Of a stretch of DNA of 51,856 nucleotides, positions 8,861-16,338 are shown piece after piece; position 1 is the first letter of the stretch, and each line of letters starts with the position of its first letter. Origin of the DNA: an uncultured Clostridia bacterium. Lineage in GTDB: Bacteria > Bacillota > Clostridia > Christensenellales > Borkfalkiaceae. The stretch is from the NCBI GenBank assembly GCA_934278995.1, contig CAKQWM010000013.1, positions 1-51,856 on the forward strand, read 5' to 3'. The notes under the pieces were generated by a model. It was given only the letters and a program-made list of their open reading frames with translations, had not been told where the DNA came from and searched no databases. The translations under genes were made by a program, and so were the position numbers.

Positions 8861-9619
8861 TTAGCCAAGACAAACGTCAAGCGCCATCATAATTATAAAA
8901 CCCAAAAAAATCGCCCACGCGCCGATTTTGTTTTTTTCGTCTTTTTCGGGCAGTAAATCATCAAACACCACAAAAATCATCGCTCCCGCCGAAAACGCCA
9001 GTAAATACGGTTGCAAAAAAGAAAGACTTTCGGATAAACAATACCCCGCCACCGCAAACAACGGTTCGACAAGACCGCTTAGCGCGCCGAAAAGGAATGC
9101 TTTCGTTTTGTTTTTCATAACGCTTAAAAAAGGTAACGAAACCGCCGCGCCTTCCGGTATATTTTGTATCGCTATGCCGACGGCAAACATAAGCGCGGAA
9201 AAATACGCGCCGTCGTTTCCCGCAAGTTTTGCCGCGCCGAAGGAAAACCCTACGGCTAAACCTTCCGGTACGTTATGCACGGTTACGGCAATAAAAAGTT
9301 TTACAGGCTTTATCGCTTCGGGTTTTCCGTTTTCAAAAACTTTTAACCGACCTATCGCCGTCATAAACAAAGCCCCGGCTAAAAGCCCCGAAACGGGCGG
9401 TAAAATTTCAGGAAGGTTTGCGGTTTCGCTTAATTCTATCGACGGCAACAGAAGCGACCACACGGAAGCGGCAAGCATTACGCCGGAAGAAAACCCCATA
9501 GAAAGCAGGTTTATTTTTTCAATATTTTTTTTCTTTACCGCAAAAGCAAAAAAAGAACCCGTAATCGTCGCAACAAAGATAATACAAAAGGAAAAAACCG
9601 TCATTTGTACATAATTCAT
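8861..9619 (-). CDS. ZIP-family divalent metal transporter (ZupT-like)
   Basis: A 252-aa integral membrane protein with eight predicted helices. ZIP proteins carry Zn2+, and often Fe2+ or Mn2+, into the cytoplasm. The two metal-site signatures of the family are present in helices IV and V: HNVPEG (about residues 114-119) and QNIPEG (about 152-157), where the first His of the second motif is Gln. Such a Gln is common in the prokaryotic ZupT/GufA group. A weak AAGGAT lies 13 bases upstream of the ATG. It is divergent from the patatin gene, with a palindromic repeat in between, and lies 158 bases upstream of tetR in the same direction. Confidence 0.93.
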   Translation of the reverse strand: MNYVQMTVFSFCIIFVATITGSFFAFAVKKKNIEKINLLSMGFSSGVMLAASVWSLLLPSIELSETANLPEILPPVSGLLAGALFMTAIGRLKVFENGKPEAIKPVKLFIAVTVHNVPEGLAVGFSFGAAKLAGNDGAYFSALMFAVGIAIQNIPEGAAVSLPFLSVMKNKTKAFLFGALSGLVEPLFAVAGYCLSESLSFLQPYLLAFSAGAMIFVVFDDLLPEKDEKNKIGAWAIFLGFIIMMALDVCLG

Positions 9620-9729
9620 TTAAGCCGTAGTATCCTTTTATATTACTATGCTATACCGCGCCGTTTTTGTCGTTTTTTTATTTTGATAAATGTAGGGATT
9701 CCAATCATTATCCCTAATATTTTCAATTA

Positions 9730-9766
9730 AAAACAGCCGTTAACGGGCTTATAGACGGCTTTTTAG
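9730..9766 (+). repeat. Short palindromic repeat, core CGGGCTTATAG (type copy)
   Basis: AAAAACAGCCGTTAACGGGC, then TTATAGACGGCTTTTTA. Two pairings are possible: GCCG with the internal CGG(G)C around TTAA, or AGCCGT with the distal ACGGCT followed by five T. The two structures exclude each other. This copy is one of the few located between divergent genes. Confidence 0.75.
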
Positions 9767-9875
9767 CCACAAGTGCCGATATTTTGCGCGTTAAAACTTT
9801 TTTCGTAACAGTTTAAAATCGAACAAAATCGTTAATAATTTACAAACCGCAAAATTATATCGTACGAGGTTTTTT

Positions 9876-10658
9876 ATGTCGAAAAAGAAATTAGGGCTAT
9901 CGTTAAGCGGCGGTGGCGCAAGAGGCATCGCGCACGTCGGATTTTTAAAAGCGCTTACCGAAAATGAAATCCGCCCGGACGTTATTACGGGCTGTTCGAT
10001 AGGCGCGGTGGTCGGCGGTTGCTACTCTGCGGGGGTAAGTCCGGACGAAATGAAAAATTGCCTTACAAAACTTACTAAAAAAGACCTTTTGGACCTTAAC
10101 TTTAATCTTTTAAACTGCAAATCGATATTCAAAGGCAAAAAAATGCGTCTGCTTTTGCAAAGGTATCTCGGCAAACGAAATATCGAAAATCTCGATATAA
10201 CTTACGGTTGCGTCGCTACAGATCTTATTTCGGGTTCTCTCGTCAATTTAACCGATGGCGATCTTGTCAGCGCCGTTTTGGCAAGCGCGGCAATCCCTGC
10301 CGTTTTCGCGCCCGTTCAAAGAGGAAATATGCTTTTGGTTGACGGCGGAGTGCTTTTAAGAAACCCCGTAAAACTTGCTAAAAATTTAGGCGCCGACGTC
10401 GTCGTTGCCGTTGACGTTTTGGGAAAACTCGACAAAACGCCCAAAGTAGATAAAATAATCGACGTCGGCATGAGAACCTTCTCCGTCGTAGATAGCGTTT
10501 TTTGCTCGAAACTCGGCAGTAAATCAGCCGATCTGATGATATGCCCGAAAATACCCGAGGTACGTGTTTTTAATTTCGACAACCTTTCTAAAGCCTACGA
10601 AAGCGGTTATGACGAAGGCTTAAACAGCGTCGAAAAAATAAAAAAACTTATCGCATAA
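9876..10658 (+). CDS. Patatin-like phospholipase (RssA/YchK type)
   Basis: A 260-aa cytoplasmic or membrane-peripheral serine lipase of the patatin superfamily. The oxyanion-hole glycine loop SGGGARG is at residues 11-17. The nucleophile elbow GCSIG places Ser at 41. The catalytic Asp is D156 in the VDGGV motif, giving the Ser-Asp dyad. The length fits the bacterial single-domain group without the extra N-terminal region. A GAGG ribosome binding site lies eight bases before the ATG. The gene stands alone between a divergent ZIP gene and a convergent permease gene. The natural lipid substrate is unknown. Confidence 0.93.
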   Translation: MSKKKLGLSLSGGGARGIAHVGFLKALTENEIRPDVITGCSIGAVVGGCYSAGVSPDEMKNCLTKLTKKDLLDLNFNLLNCKSIFKGKKMRLLLQRYLGKRNIENLDITYGCVATDLISGSLVNLTDGDLVSAVLASAAIPAVFAPVQRGNMLLVDGGVLLRNPVKLAKNLGADVVVAVDVLGKLDKTPKVDKIIDVGMRTFSVVDSVFCSKLGSKSADLMICPKIPEVRVFNFDNLSKAYESGYDEGLNSVEKIKKLIA

Positions 10659-10668
10659 ATACAAAAAA

Positions 10669-10698
10669 AAGTCCTTGCCATTGCAAGAACTTTTTTAT
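10669..10698 (+). terminator. Terminator of the patatin gene
   Basis: The stem AAGTCCTTGC/GCAAGAACTT (one mismatch), loop CATT, followed by TTTTTTATTTT. Confidence 0.85.
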
Positions 10699-10718
10699 TT
10701 TGCATCGTTTTATTATTT

Positions 10719-10754
10719 AAAAGTCGGGCTATAAGCCGATTAACGGCAGTTTTG
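10719..10754 (-). repeat. Short palindromic repeat, inverse orientation
   Basis: AAAAGTCGGGCTATAAGCCG followed by ATTAACGGCAGTTTT. It lies between convergent gene ends at 10658 and 10770. Confidence 0.7.
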
Positions 10755-10769
10755 TAAAAAACGACGGCG

Positions 10770-11675
10770 TTAAAACAACGTCGATACAAAAGTTACCGCG
10801 TACCCGATAAGAAGCGACAGCGCTACCATAAGCGCGACTATTTTAAGAGAAGATTTAATTTCGTTTTTATCTTTTAAAAGTACCGCTAAGCCTAACCCGC
10901 TGTTTACCGTAAGCCCCGCTATAGCGCCGCCTAAAGACAAGGCGTTTTGAGCGAACATTTCGGTAATCAGAACGCTTGAAGCGCAATTCGGGATAATCCC
11001 TATAATAGTAGATAAAAGCGGTTGAAGATAAACGTTCGCGTCAAGAAACGCTTTCAGTTTTTCCTCTCCTATAAGCCCTATAATCACTCCGAAAACTACG
11101 TTGATTACAAAAATATATAAAAATATTTTAAGCGAATGAAAAAGCGGATGAACTATAAAAGTTTTCAAACTATCCCGCTTTTTAGTTACGTCGTGATGAC
11201 AACAGCCTTCTTCGTAATCGTTACGCTCTCGCTCGTCAGGTTGCTTTTTTAAGTGTTTTTCCTTGATAAAAGCATTTATGATAAAACCTACTATAACGGC
11301 GTACGCGACCTTTATAGCGATAAGGAGTATCAGTTTCAGCCACAATTCGGACGTTTGGAACGCCTGCGAAAACAATATGGGTATCGCTTCGTCGCTCGTC
11401 GAAAAATATACGGCAATCAAAGTACCGAGCATTATATATCCGTCTTTATAAAGTCCCGTTGCCACCACCGAAAAACCGCATTGCGGAATAACGCCTATCG
11501 TCGCGCCGAAAACGGGCGCGCATTTTGACGAGAGCAAGCGCTTTAGTTTTTCGTTCGCGGAATTTTTAGATTCTATAACCTCAATCAAAACGTATATCAA
11601 AAATATCAACGGAAGTATTTTAAGAGAATCCAAAACGGAATCTTTTAAAATATCCAAAAATAAATTCCACGTCAT
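10770..11675 (-). CDS. PF11449-type permease, putative arsenic/manganese exporter
   Basis: A 301-aa polytopic protein with two homologous halves. The first half carries GVIPQCGFS (about residues 61-69) and the second GIIPNCASS (about 220-228), conserved Cys loops of the family labelled putative 10TM heavy-metal exporter or arsenic efflux protein; some databases call relatives putative manganese transporters. The central cytoplasmic loop has a metal-binding-looking CCHHD cluster (about residues 156-160) among charged residues. The start is supported by AAGGAGG seven bases upstream. There is no ars gene or metal regulator adjacent, so the substrate is inferred only at family level. Confidence 0.8.
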   Translation of the reverse strand: MTWNLFLDILKDSVLDSLKILPLIFLIYVLIEVIESKNSANEKLKRLLSSKCAPVFGATIGVIPQCGFSVVATGLYKDGYIMLGTLIAVYFSTSDEAIPILFSQAFQTSELWLKLILLIAIKVAYAVIVGFIINAFIKEKHLKKQPDERERNDYEEGCCHHDVTKKRDSLKTFIVHPLFHSLKIFLYIFVINVVFGVIIGLIGEEKLKAFLDANVYLQPLLSTIIGIIPNCASSVLITEMFAQNALSLGGAIAGLTVNSGLGLAVLLKDKNEIKSSLKIVALMVALSLLIGYAVTFVSTLF

Positions 11676-11712
11676 TTAAACGCCTCCTTACGATCTGCTT
11701 GTTGCTAAAAGT

Positions 11713-11743
11713 AAAGGTATAAGCCTGTTAACGCAACGTTTTT
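11713..11743 (-). repeat. Short palindromic repeat, degenerate inverse copy
   Basis: GGTATAAGCCTGTTAACGCA followed by ACGTTTTT. It lies four bases beyond the HNH gene stop codon. Confidence 0.5.
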
Positions 11744-11746
11744 ATC

Positions 11747-12178
11747 TTACGTAAACCTTTTTAGCCAACTTAAATCGAGTTTCCATTCGTCGATTTTGTT
11801 ACGCCTTTGGTGAGTCCTGTTTGCCTCGCCGAGCGCTTTTATATAATCCGGATACTTGCAATTATTAACTTTCAAAAAATGTTTTATAGCCTCGTCTTCG
11901 TTGCCCAAAAGTTGAGTTCTTCCGATATGTATAACCGAATGGCAACTGTGACACACGGCTATTACGTCGTCTAAAACCTGCGTTTTTGTTTTTTCGTCGT
12001 ATAGCCACCTTTCGTGGGCTTCGAGCCTTTTTGTCGGGCGTCCGCAAATCGTACACCGCCCGTTCGCGCGCGCGTAAGCGTCTTTTCTGACTACGTCCCA
12101 CATAGACGGTTTTAAAAAACTTCTTAAATTTGAATACCAACAACTGTCGGGTACCGGTTCAAAATTAAGTTTGTACAT
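11747..12178 (-). CDS. HNH endonuclease-family protein (143 aa)
   Basis: The core is an HNH/zinc fold: C42-x2-C45 (CTICGRPT), a His at about 54 in the LEAHERW segment, then C76-x2-C79 and the terminal H80/H84 cluster in VCHSCHSVIHIG. This bba-metal arrangement suggests a small DNA endonuclease. The C-terminal 50 residues are helical and basic. AAGGGGTG precedes the ATG. No methylase, terminase or other phage gene is adjacent, so a restriction or phage-packaging role cannot be assigned. Free-standing HNH proteins of this size are common in Bacillota genomes. Confidence 0.85.
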   Translation of the reverse strand: MYKLNFEPVPDSCWYSNLRSFLKPSMWDVVRKDAYARANGRCTICGRPTKRLEAHERWLYDEKTKTQVLDDVIAVCHSCHSVIHIGRTQLLGNEDEAIKHFLKVNNCKYPDYIKALGEANRTHQRRNKIDEWKLDLSWLKRFT

Positions 12179-12390
12179 CTATTCACCCCTTTTTCAGGTA
12201 ATAAATATTAACACAAATAAGTTAAAATTGTCAAGCGGACAAGCCCCTTTCGCCTCGTTTTTTACGGCGTTTATCTTAGATATTGCTACGTATCGCGCCC
12301 AACTTATAAAATTTGGATTGTTGCAGGCAGTTTTTTGTTTGTAAGAACTTTTAATATTTTATCAGCGCGAAAACGCCCGCTAATTTTTAA

Positions 12391-12427
12391 CAAAATCGCC
12401 GATAACGGGCTTATGGGCGTATTTTTA
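12391..12427 (+). repeat. Short palindromic repeat, core CGGGCTTATG
   Basis: CAAAATCGCCGATAACGGGC then TTATGGGCGTATTTTT. The outer stem CGCC/GGCG and inner CCG/CGG share bases. It overlaps the 3' end of the rmuC remnant. Confidence 0.65.
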
Positions 12428-12632
12428 GTTGTAATGATTTAAAAAGTCTTTTAAATATACTTTCTTTTTTGCTCAAAAATTTAAACGATTCTTTGAATCT
12501 GTCGTTGAGTGTCCGCGTAAGTTTTTCATCAACCGTTTGTTTGATTTCGTTAAGTTTTTTATCGTTTGACTGTTGCATTGCCGCAACGTTTCTTTCAAGA
12601 GTGATTAAAGAACGAAAAGAAAGAAAACGCAA
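12411..12632 (-). pseudogene. Fragment of rmuC (DNA recombination protein RmuC)
   Basis: Residues about 10-52 of this 73-aa frame (ITLERNVAAMQQSNDKKLNE, then IKQTVDEKLTRTLNDRFKESF) match what I remember of the conserved mid-N-terminal region of RmuC, a coiled-coil protein of more than 350 aa with a C-terminal nuclease-like domain. After KESFKFLSK the similarity stops, the frame ends 18 residues later, and no nuclease domain follows. No ribosome binding site is seen for the first Met. I read it as a relic cut on both sides, next to an AT-rich inserted cassette at 12.66-13.4 kb. It could also be expressed as a short peptide, which I think unlikely. Confidence 0.6.
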
Positions 12633-12676
12633 AAGAGAAAAAGATTTTGAGATGTAAAAAGTGTGTCACATAAGTA

Positions 12677-12750
12677 TTGACTTTGAAAAATCTTATGATA
12701 GAATGCAAAAGGTTGAAGAACATTGCATTTCTTCAACCTTTTGCATTCTA
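12677..12750 (+). promoter_or_regulatory. Promoter running into a perfect 22-bp hairpin
   Basis: TTGACT (12677-12682), 16-base spacer, TAGAAT (12699-12704) form a promoter whose -10 box is part of the left arm of a perfect 22-bp inverted repeat (12699-12720 with 12729-12750, 8-base loop). The right arm ends three bases before the AAGGAGG ribosome binding site of the small frame at 12770. No T run follows, so it is not a typical terminator. Confidence 0.6.
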
Positions 12751-12769
12751 TAAGGAGGTATGATATAAT

Positions 12770-12892
12770 ATGGGTGTTTTTGATGATTTAATTCACATAG
12801 GAGAAAATGGAGAATTGCTTTTAAACCAGTGGATGCTATATCCCGAAGGAAAAATAAAAAATACTACACCATTTGGAGGATGGATAAAATGA
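12770..12892 (+). CDS. 40-aa frame resembling the C-terminus of a toxin-like protein
   Basis: This short gene has an excellent AAGGAGG site 10 bases before its ATG. Its last 19 residues (WMLYPEGKIKNTTPFGGWIK) closely resemble the end of the 192-aa protein at 16559-17137 (WMVYPDGEIVLTTPYGGK). Its stop overlaps the start of the next gene as ATGA. It may be a stub left by deletion of most of a toxin gene, kept because its last codons carry the ribosome binding site of the downstream gene (GGAGG at 12875-12879 encodes Gly-Gly). Alternatively it is a leader peptide that couples translation. Confidence 0.6.
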   Translation: MGVFDDLIHIGENGELLLNQWMLYPEGKIKNTTPFGGWIK

Positions 12893-13374
12893 AAAAATTA
12901 AATTTAGTAAAACTTAAAAACGATAGACCATATAAATCGCACAATTTAAATAAAGATATGCATGGGATTGTAGTTGATGTAAATTTCGATAATGCAGATG
13001 TACTATTTTTTAATCCACACAATGTCGGAGATTATGCAATTGTTAATGTAAAAATTATGGATTTAGATTTGGATAAAGAAAAACTTCCAACTGAGTTTGA
13101 AAAAGAATTGTTATCTAAATTAGAGACCTTAAAATTAAAGGCAAAAAATGTCATAGAGCCAATAGCAATAACCGAATACGATATGGTTGAATTGTTGGTT
13201 GAAGAAGAAAGATATACTAAATTTGGTATTCACAAAGGTGACAGAGGATGTGTCATGGATAATAACGCTGTCCAAAATTATATTGAAGTGGATTTTTCCG
13301 GTATAGATAAAGATGGAAATTATTATGGTGATTGTATTTCAGTAAAGATTGATGATTTGAAAGTTATTAAATAA
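12889..13374 (+). CDS. Probable immunity/antitoxin-like protein with two tandem domains (161 aa)
   Basis: I start it at 12889, not at the upstream in-frame Met, because GGAGG lies nine bases before this ATG. The protein contains two related halves of about 60-65 residues. Each has the pattern D/N-x-V-x-L, a Tyr, G(I/H)-x-x-G-D-x-G near the middle, a strand of hydrophobics, then an (I/V)KI-x-DL ending. The single-domain protein at 16339-16557 has the same pattern. This looks like a small beta-barrel of the kind I associate with DUF4926-type antitoxins, from memory only. Base composition is clearly more AT-rich than the flanks, which suggests recent acquisition. Confidence 0.6.
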   Translation: MKKLNLVKLKNDRPYKSHNLNKDMHGIVVDVNFDNADVLFFNPHNVGDYAIVNVKIMDLDLDKEKLPTEFEKELLSKLETLKLKAKNVIEPIAITEYDMVELLVEEERYTKFGIHKGDRGCVMDNNAVQNYIEVDFSGIDKDGNYYGDCISVKIDDLKVIK

Positions 13375-13466
13375 TTTACTACACTATTTTACACCTATTA
13401 CACTAGTTTTAGGGAGATTTAGAAAGAATTAGACCGAGAGTTTAAAAAATGAACTCATCCGAAAAC

Positions 13467-13506
13467 AAAAACCCGTTATCGGGAAAATCCTGAATAACGG
13501 GTTTTT
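13467..13506. terminator. Bidirectional terminator
   Basis: The stem AAAACCCGTTAT/ATAACGGGTTTT with a 14-base loop and T runs on both strands serves the immunity-like gene (plus) and the rubredoxin gene (minus, stop at 13526). Confidence 0.8.
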
Positions 13507-13525
13507 ATCAAGAGAACCGCGGTAA

Positions 13526-13684
13526 TTACTCCGCTTTTTCAAACATATCTTTACCGACTCCGCAAACGGGGCAGGTGAAGTCATCGGGAAGATCCTCGAA
13601 TTTTGTTCCGGGCGCAATTCCGTTTTCGGGATCGCCTTTTACTTCATCATATTCCCAACCGCAGGCTTCGCATACGTATTTCAT
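13526..13684 (-). CDS. Rubredoxin (52 aa)
   Basis: A small iron-only electron carrier. The Fe(Cys)4 ligands are C5-x2-C8 (YVCEACGWEYDE) and C38-x2-C41 (DDFTCPVCGVGKDMFEK), with the typical YDE, PENGIAPGTKFEDLPDDF core and a length matching classical rubredoxins. AAGGAG precedes the ATG. It lies 65 bases downstream of the flavodiiron gene in the same direction with the terminator after it, so the two form one operon. The likely role is to pass electrons to the flavodiiron enzyme or to a peroxide-reducing partner in an anaerobe. Confidence 0.95.
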   Translation of the reverse strand: MKYVCEACGWEYDEVKGDPENGIAPGTKFEDLPDDFTCPVCGVGKDMFEKAE

Positions 13685-13749
13685 AATATTATACTCCTTT
13701 TAAACTATTTATTTTTTATCGGCTGTTGCCGAAACAACTTTTTTTAAAA

Positions 13750-15540
13750 TTATTTTATCTTTTCAAAATCCGCCGCCCCGTGCTTACACAGCGGGCAGAC
13801 GAAATCGTCCGGGAGTTCTTCGCCTTCGTAAACGTAACCGCATACCTTGCATACCCAGCCTTTTTTTCCTTCGGCCTGAGGCTTGGGTTTAACGTTATTC
13901 TGATAATAAGAGTAGGTCATCGTTTCGGCGTCGGAAATCACTCGCGCTTCGGTCACGGAACAGATAAACATTCCGTGGGTGTCGAGGTCAACGTAACTAT
14001 CTACCTTCAACGACATAAAAGAGTTTATATACTTAGGAAGAAAGGCAAGTTTGTTGTCGGAATAAAGAGGCGGTTCGTTAGCGAATTTATCTACCGTTCT
14101 TCCGCTCTGAAAACCGAATCTTTCAAACACGCCGAAAGGCGCGTCCACGGAAAGACAGTTTACGTTCATTATCCCCGTCTGTCTGATAACGTGATGTGAA
14201 TAGTTTTGTTTGTTGATACATACGGCTATGCGGTTTGGAGAACTCGTTACCTGCGAGACGGTATTTACTATAAGCCCCGTATCTTTGTTGCCGTCGTTAC
14301 ACGTAACTACGTAAAGACCGTAACCTATTTTGAATAACGCGGTCAAATCGTTTTTATTTGCCGTTTCGTCGTTTTGCGCCAAATAATCTTTGGAAAGTTC
14401 CTGCGCAAGTTTATCCGTCTGCTCTATGCTTTCGTCGTTTAATGCAGAAGTTATTCTGACCGTAGTATCGGCGTAAACGAGATTTTTACAGCCTTCGAGC
14501 ATTGCTTTCATGGTTTTTGCGGCAAGCGGCGCCCATGATCCGTTTTCTATAAAACCGACCGTTTTGTTTTTGAATCCGCGTTCGGTAAGGTGCTGGATAA
14601 ATTCCTTCATAAACGGGAAAATATCGGCGTTATAAGTAGTGGTGGCGAAAACAATTTTTCCGTATCTGAACGCGTCTTCAACCGCTTCCGCCATATCCGT
14701 ACGCGCAAGATCGTTCACCACGACTTTCGGGCAGCCGAAAGCGCGCAATTTTTCTGCAAGAAGTTCTACCGCTTTTTTTGTATGACCGTAAACGGACGTG
14801 TAGGCAATAACGACTCCTTCGCTTTCCGTTCCGTAAGACGACCAGGTATCGTAAAGGTTTAAATAATACCCTAAATTCTCGCTTAATACGGGACCGTGAA
14901 GAGGACAAATGATTTTTATATCAAGCCCCGCCGCCTTTTTTAAAAGCGCTTGTACCTGAGCGCCGTACTTGCCCACGATGCCGAAATAATAACGCCTTGC
15001 TTCGCACGCCCAGTCCTCCCGAACGTCCAAAGCGCCGAATTTGCCGAAACCGTCGGCGGAAAACAATACCTTGTCTTTATCGTCGTAAGTAACTATAACC
15101 TCGGGCCAATGCACCATGGGCGCGGTATAAAAGGTCAAAACGTGTTTGCCGAGCGGTAAAACGCTTCCCTCTCCTACGACTATTCTGCGCTCGCTATAAT
15201 CCGCGCCGTAAAAATTTTGCATCATCGTAAAGGCTTTTGCCGACGCAACTATCGTCGCTTGCGGATAGGTGTTCATAAATTGTCTGACGTTTGCCGAATG
15301 GTCGGGTTCCATGTGCTGTACTATTAGAAAATCGGGCTTCCTTTTGCCGAGAACGGCTGAAAGATTGTCAAGCCACTCGTGGGTGAATTTTTGATCCACC
15401 GTGTCCATAACAGCAATCTTTTCGTCAATTATAACGTAAGAATTATACGCCATGCCGTTAGGTACTGCGTATTGACCTTCAAACAAATCGATTTCGTGAT
15501 CGTTTACACCTATGTAACGAATATCGTCGGTGATTTTCAT
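13750..15540 (-). CDS. Flavodiiron protein fused to flavin reductase and rubredoxin domains (596 aa)
   Basis: An oxygen and/or NO reductase. Domains in order: metallo-beta-lactamase-like diiron domain (1-240), flavodoxin (about 244-390, FMN loop YTSVYGHT), flavin-reductase/FMN-binding split-barrel domain (about 400-545), and a C-terminal rubredoxin (about 553-592, CKVCGYVYEGEE then CPLC). All diiron ligands expected for the family are visible: H76, E78, D80 and H81 (HMEPDH), H144, D163 and H215. Plain family members stop after flavodoxin at about 400 aa. The fusion may let the enzyme take electrons from NAD(P)H-linked flavin and pass them internally. AAGGAGAT precedes the ATG. A strong promoter lies 160 bases upstream, and a separate rubredoxin gene follows. 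Confidence 0.95.
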   Translation of the reverse strand: MKITDDIRYIGVNDHEIDLFEGQYAVPNGMAYNSYVIIDEKIAVMDTVDQKFTHEWLDNLSAVLGKRKPDFLIVQHMEPDHSANVRQFMNTYPQATIVASAKAFTMMQNFYGADYSERRIVVGEGSVLPLGKHVLTFYTAPMVHWPEVIVTYDDKDKVLFSADGFGKFGALDVREDWACEARRYYFGIVGKYGAQVQALLKKAAGLDIKIICPLHGPVLSENLGYYLNLYDTWSSYGTESEGVVIAYTSVYGHTKKAVELLAEKLRAFGCPKVVVNDLARTDMAEAVEDAFRYGKIVFATTTYNADIFPFMKEFIQHLTERGFKNKTVGFIENGSWAPLAAKTMKAMLEGCKNLVYADTTVRITSALNDESIEQTDKLAQELSKDYLAQNDETANKNDLTALFKIGYGLYVVTCNDGNKDTGLIVNTVSQVTSSPNRIAVCINKQNYSHHVIRQTGIMNVNCLSVDAPFGVFERFGFQSGRTVDKFANEPPLYSDNKLAFLPKYINSFMSLKVDSYVDLDTHGMFICSVTEARVISDAETMTYSYYQNNVKPKPQAEGKKGWVCKVCGYVYEGEELPDDFVCPLCKHGAADFEKIK

Positions 15541-15698
15541 AGTTATCTCCTTTTATGCCCGGGCTTCTTTCGTCGCCTCCGATATAACAAACCTCGATAA
15601 ATCTTCCTTGCCTTACTTACATCTGTACGTTAAGCCCGATGTAATTTAAAAACGATTTTGTCGGTTTGTCCTTTTATTGTTTTGTCGCTTTTATTGTA

Positions 15699-15727
15699 AT
15701 TGTATCTTATATAATCGGTTTTGTCAA
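15699..15727 (-). promoter_or_regulatory. Promoter of the flavodiiron-rubredoxin operon
   Basis: TTGACA (15722-15727), 17-base spacer, TACAAT (15699-15704); ATTGTA on the plus strand is immediately repeated at 15693-15698. The predicted leader to the ATG is about 150 bases, long enough for control, but I see no recognised RNA element in it. Confidence 0.7.
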
Positions 15728-16226
15728 CTTTTATATTCCACTTTTTCAAGGCTCGCTCGACAGGCGCCGAATCTATATCTCTACGTTCGACAAAAAATAA
15801 GCCCGTAAACCGTTTTCCATATTTTTTTGTCGTAAAATTTGCCGTAAAAACCGGATTCATTTGAAACAATTTATAATAAAGCGTAAAAACATAACTAAAT
15901 CGCTTCGTGAAAAATTCGCTAAAAAAAGTCGGGTAAATCCATAAAATTTCTTTATAGGTGCAGGTTTTTTAATTTTAGGATAAAACAAATTCCTGTTTGA
16001 AGCACGAGCGGTTTTTCTCGTTGCAGATAAGCGGTAAAGCCCGTCAAAACGATATTTTTATCAAAAACGTAAGATAACGGGCTTATATGGGCGTTTTTAT
16101 AAAGCATTTACAAGGTTTGACAAATCGAAGTAATTATAGATTGCTTGCCTTATTTTTTTCTATCCGTTCCTTCGACGACACTGTCTTTTTTTAAATCGCC
16201 CGACTATCCGGCGGGTTTCGTTATAC
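15728..16226. other. Gene-free stretch between the flavodiiron operon and a toxin-like cassette
   Basis: No supported gene. The minus-strand frame at 15630-15869 runs across the flavodiiron promoter and has no ribosome binding site. The stretch is AT-rich and contains a palindromic repeat at 16062-16100 and a partial one around 15795-15820. Confidence 0.5.
16062..16100 (+). repeat. Short palindromic repeat, core CGGGCTTATA
   Basis: CAAAAACGTAAGATAACGGG then CTTATATGGGCGTTTTT. The outer stem AAAAACG/CGTTTTT encloses the core. Confidence 0.6.
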
Positions 16227-16262
16227 AAAACCCCCTCAATGCGATTGCATTGAGGGGGTTTT
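16227..16262. terminator. Strong 16-bp terminator of the toxin/immunity-like pair
   Basis: AAAACCCCCTCAATGC (16227-16242), loop GATT, and its exact complement (16247-16262), with T-rich tails on both strands. It lies 77 bases past the end of the 72-aa gene. Confidence 0.9.
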
Positions 16263-16338
16263 CTGGTAAAACTTCCGTTAATTATCCGAACACTTTTTAC
16301 TTTTTCAAAGGCTGCTTTGCCTTTATAATTAAGGGGCT

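Noticed and set aside
8703..8873. N-terminal extension of the TetR frame
   Set aside because: It crosses the promoter, the putative operator and a palindromic repeat; the later ATG has a good ribosome binding site.
15630..15869. 79-codon minus-strand frame upstream of the flavodiiron gene
   Set aside because: It spans the consensus promoter of the operon and lacks a ribosome binding site.
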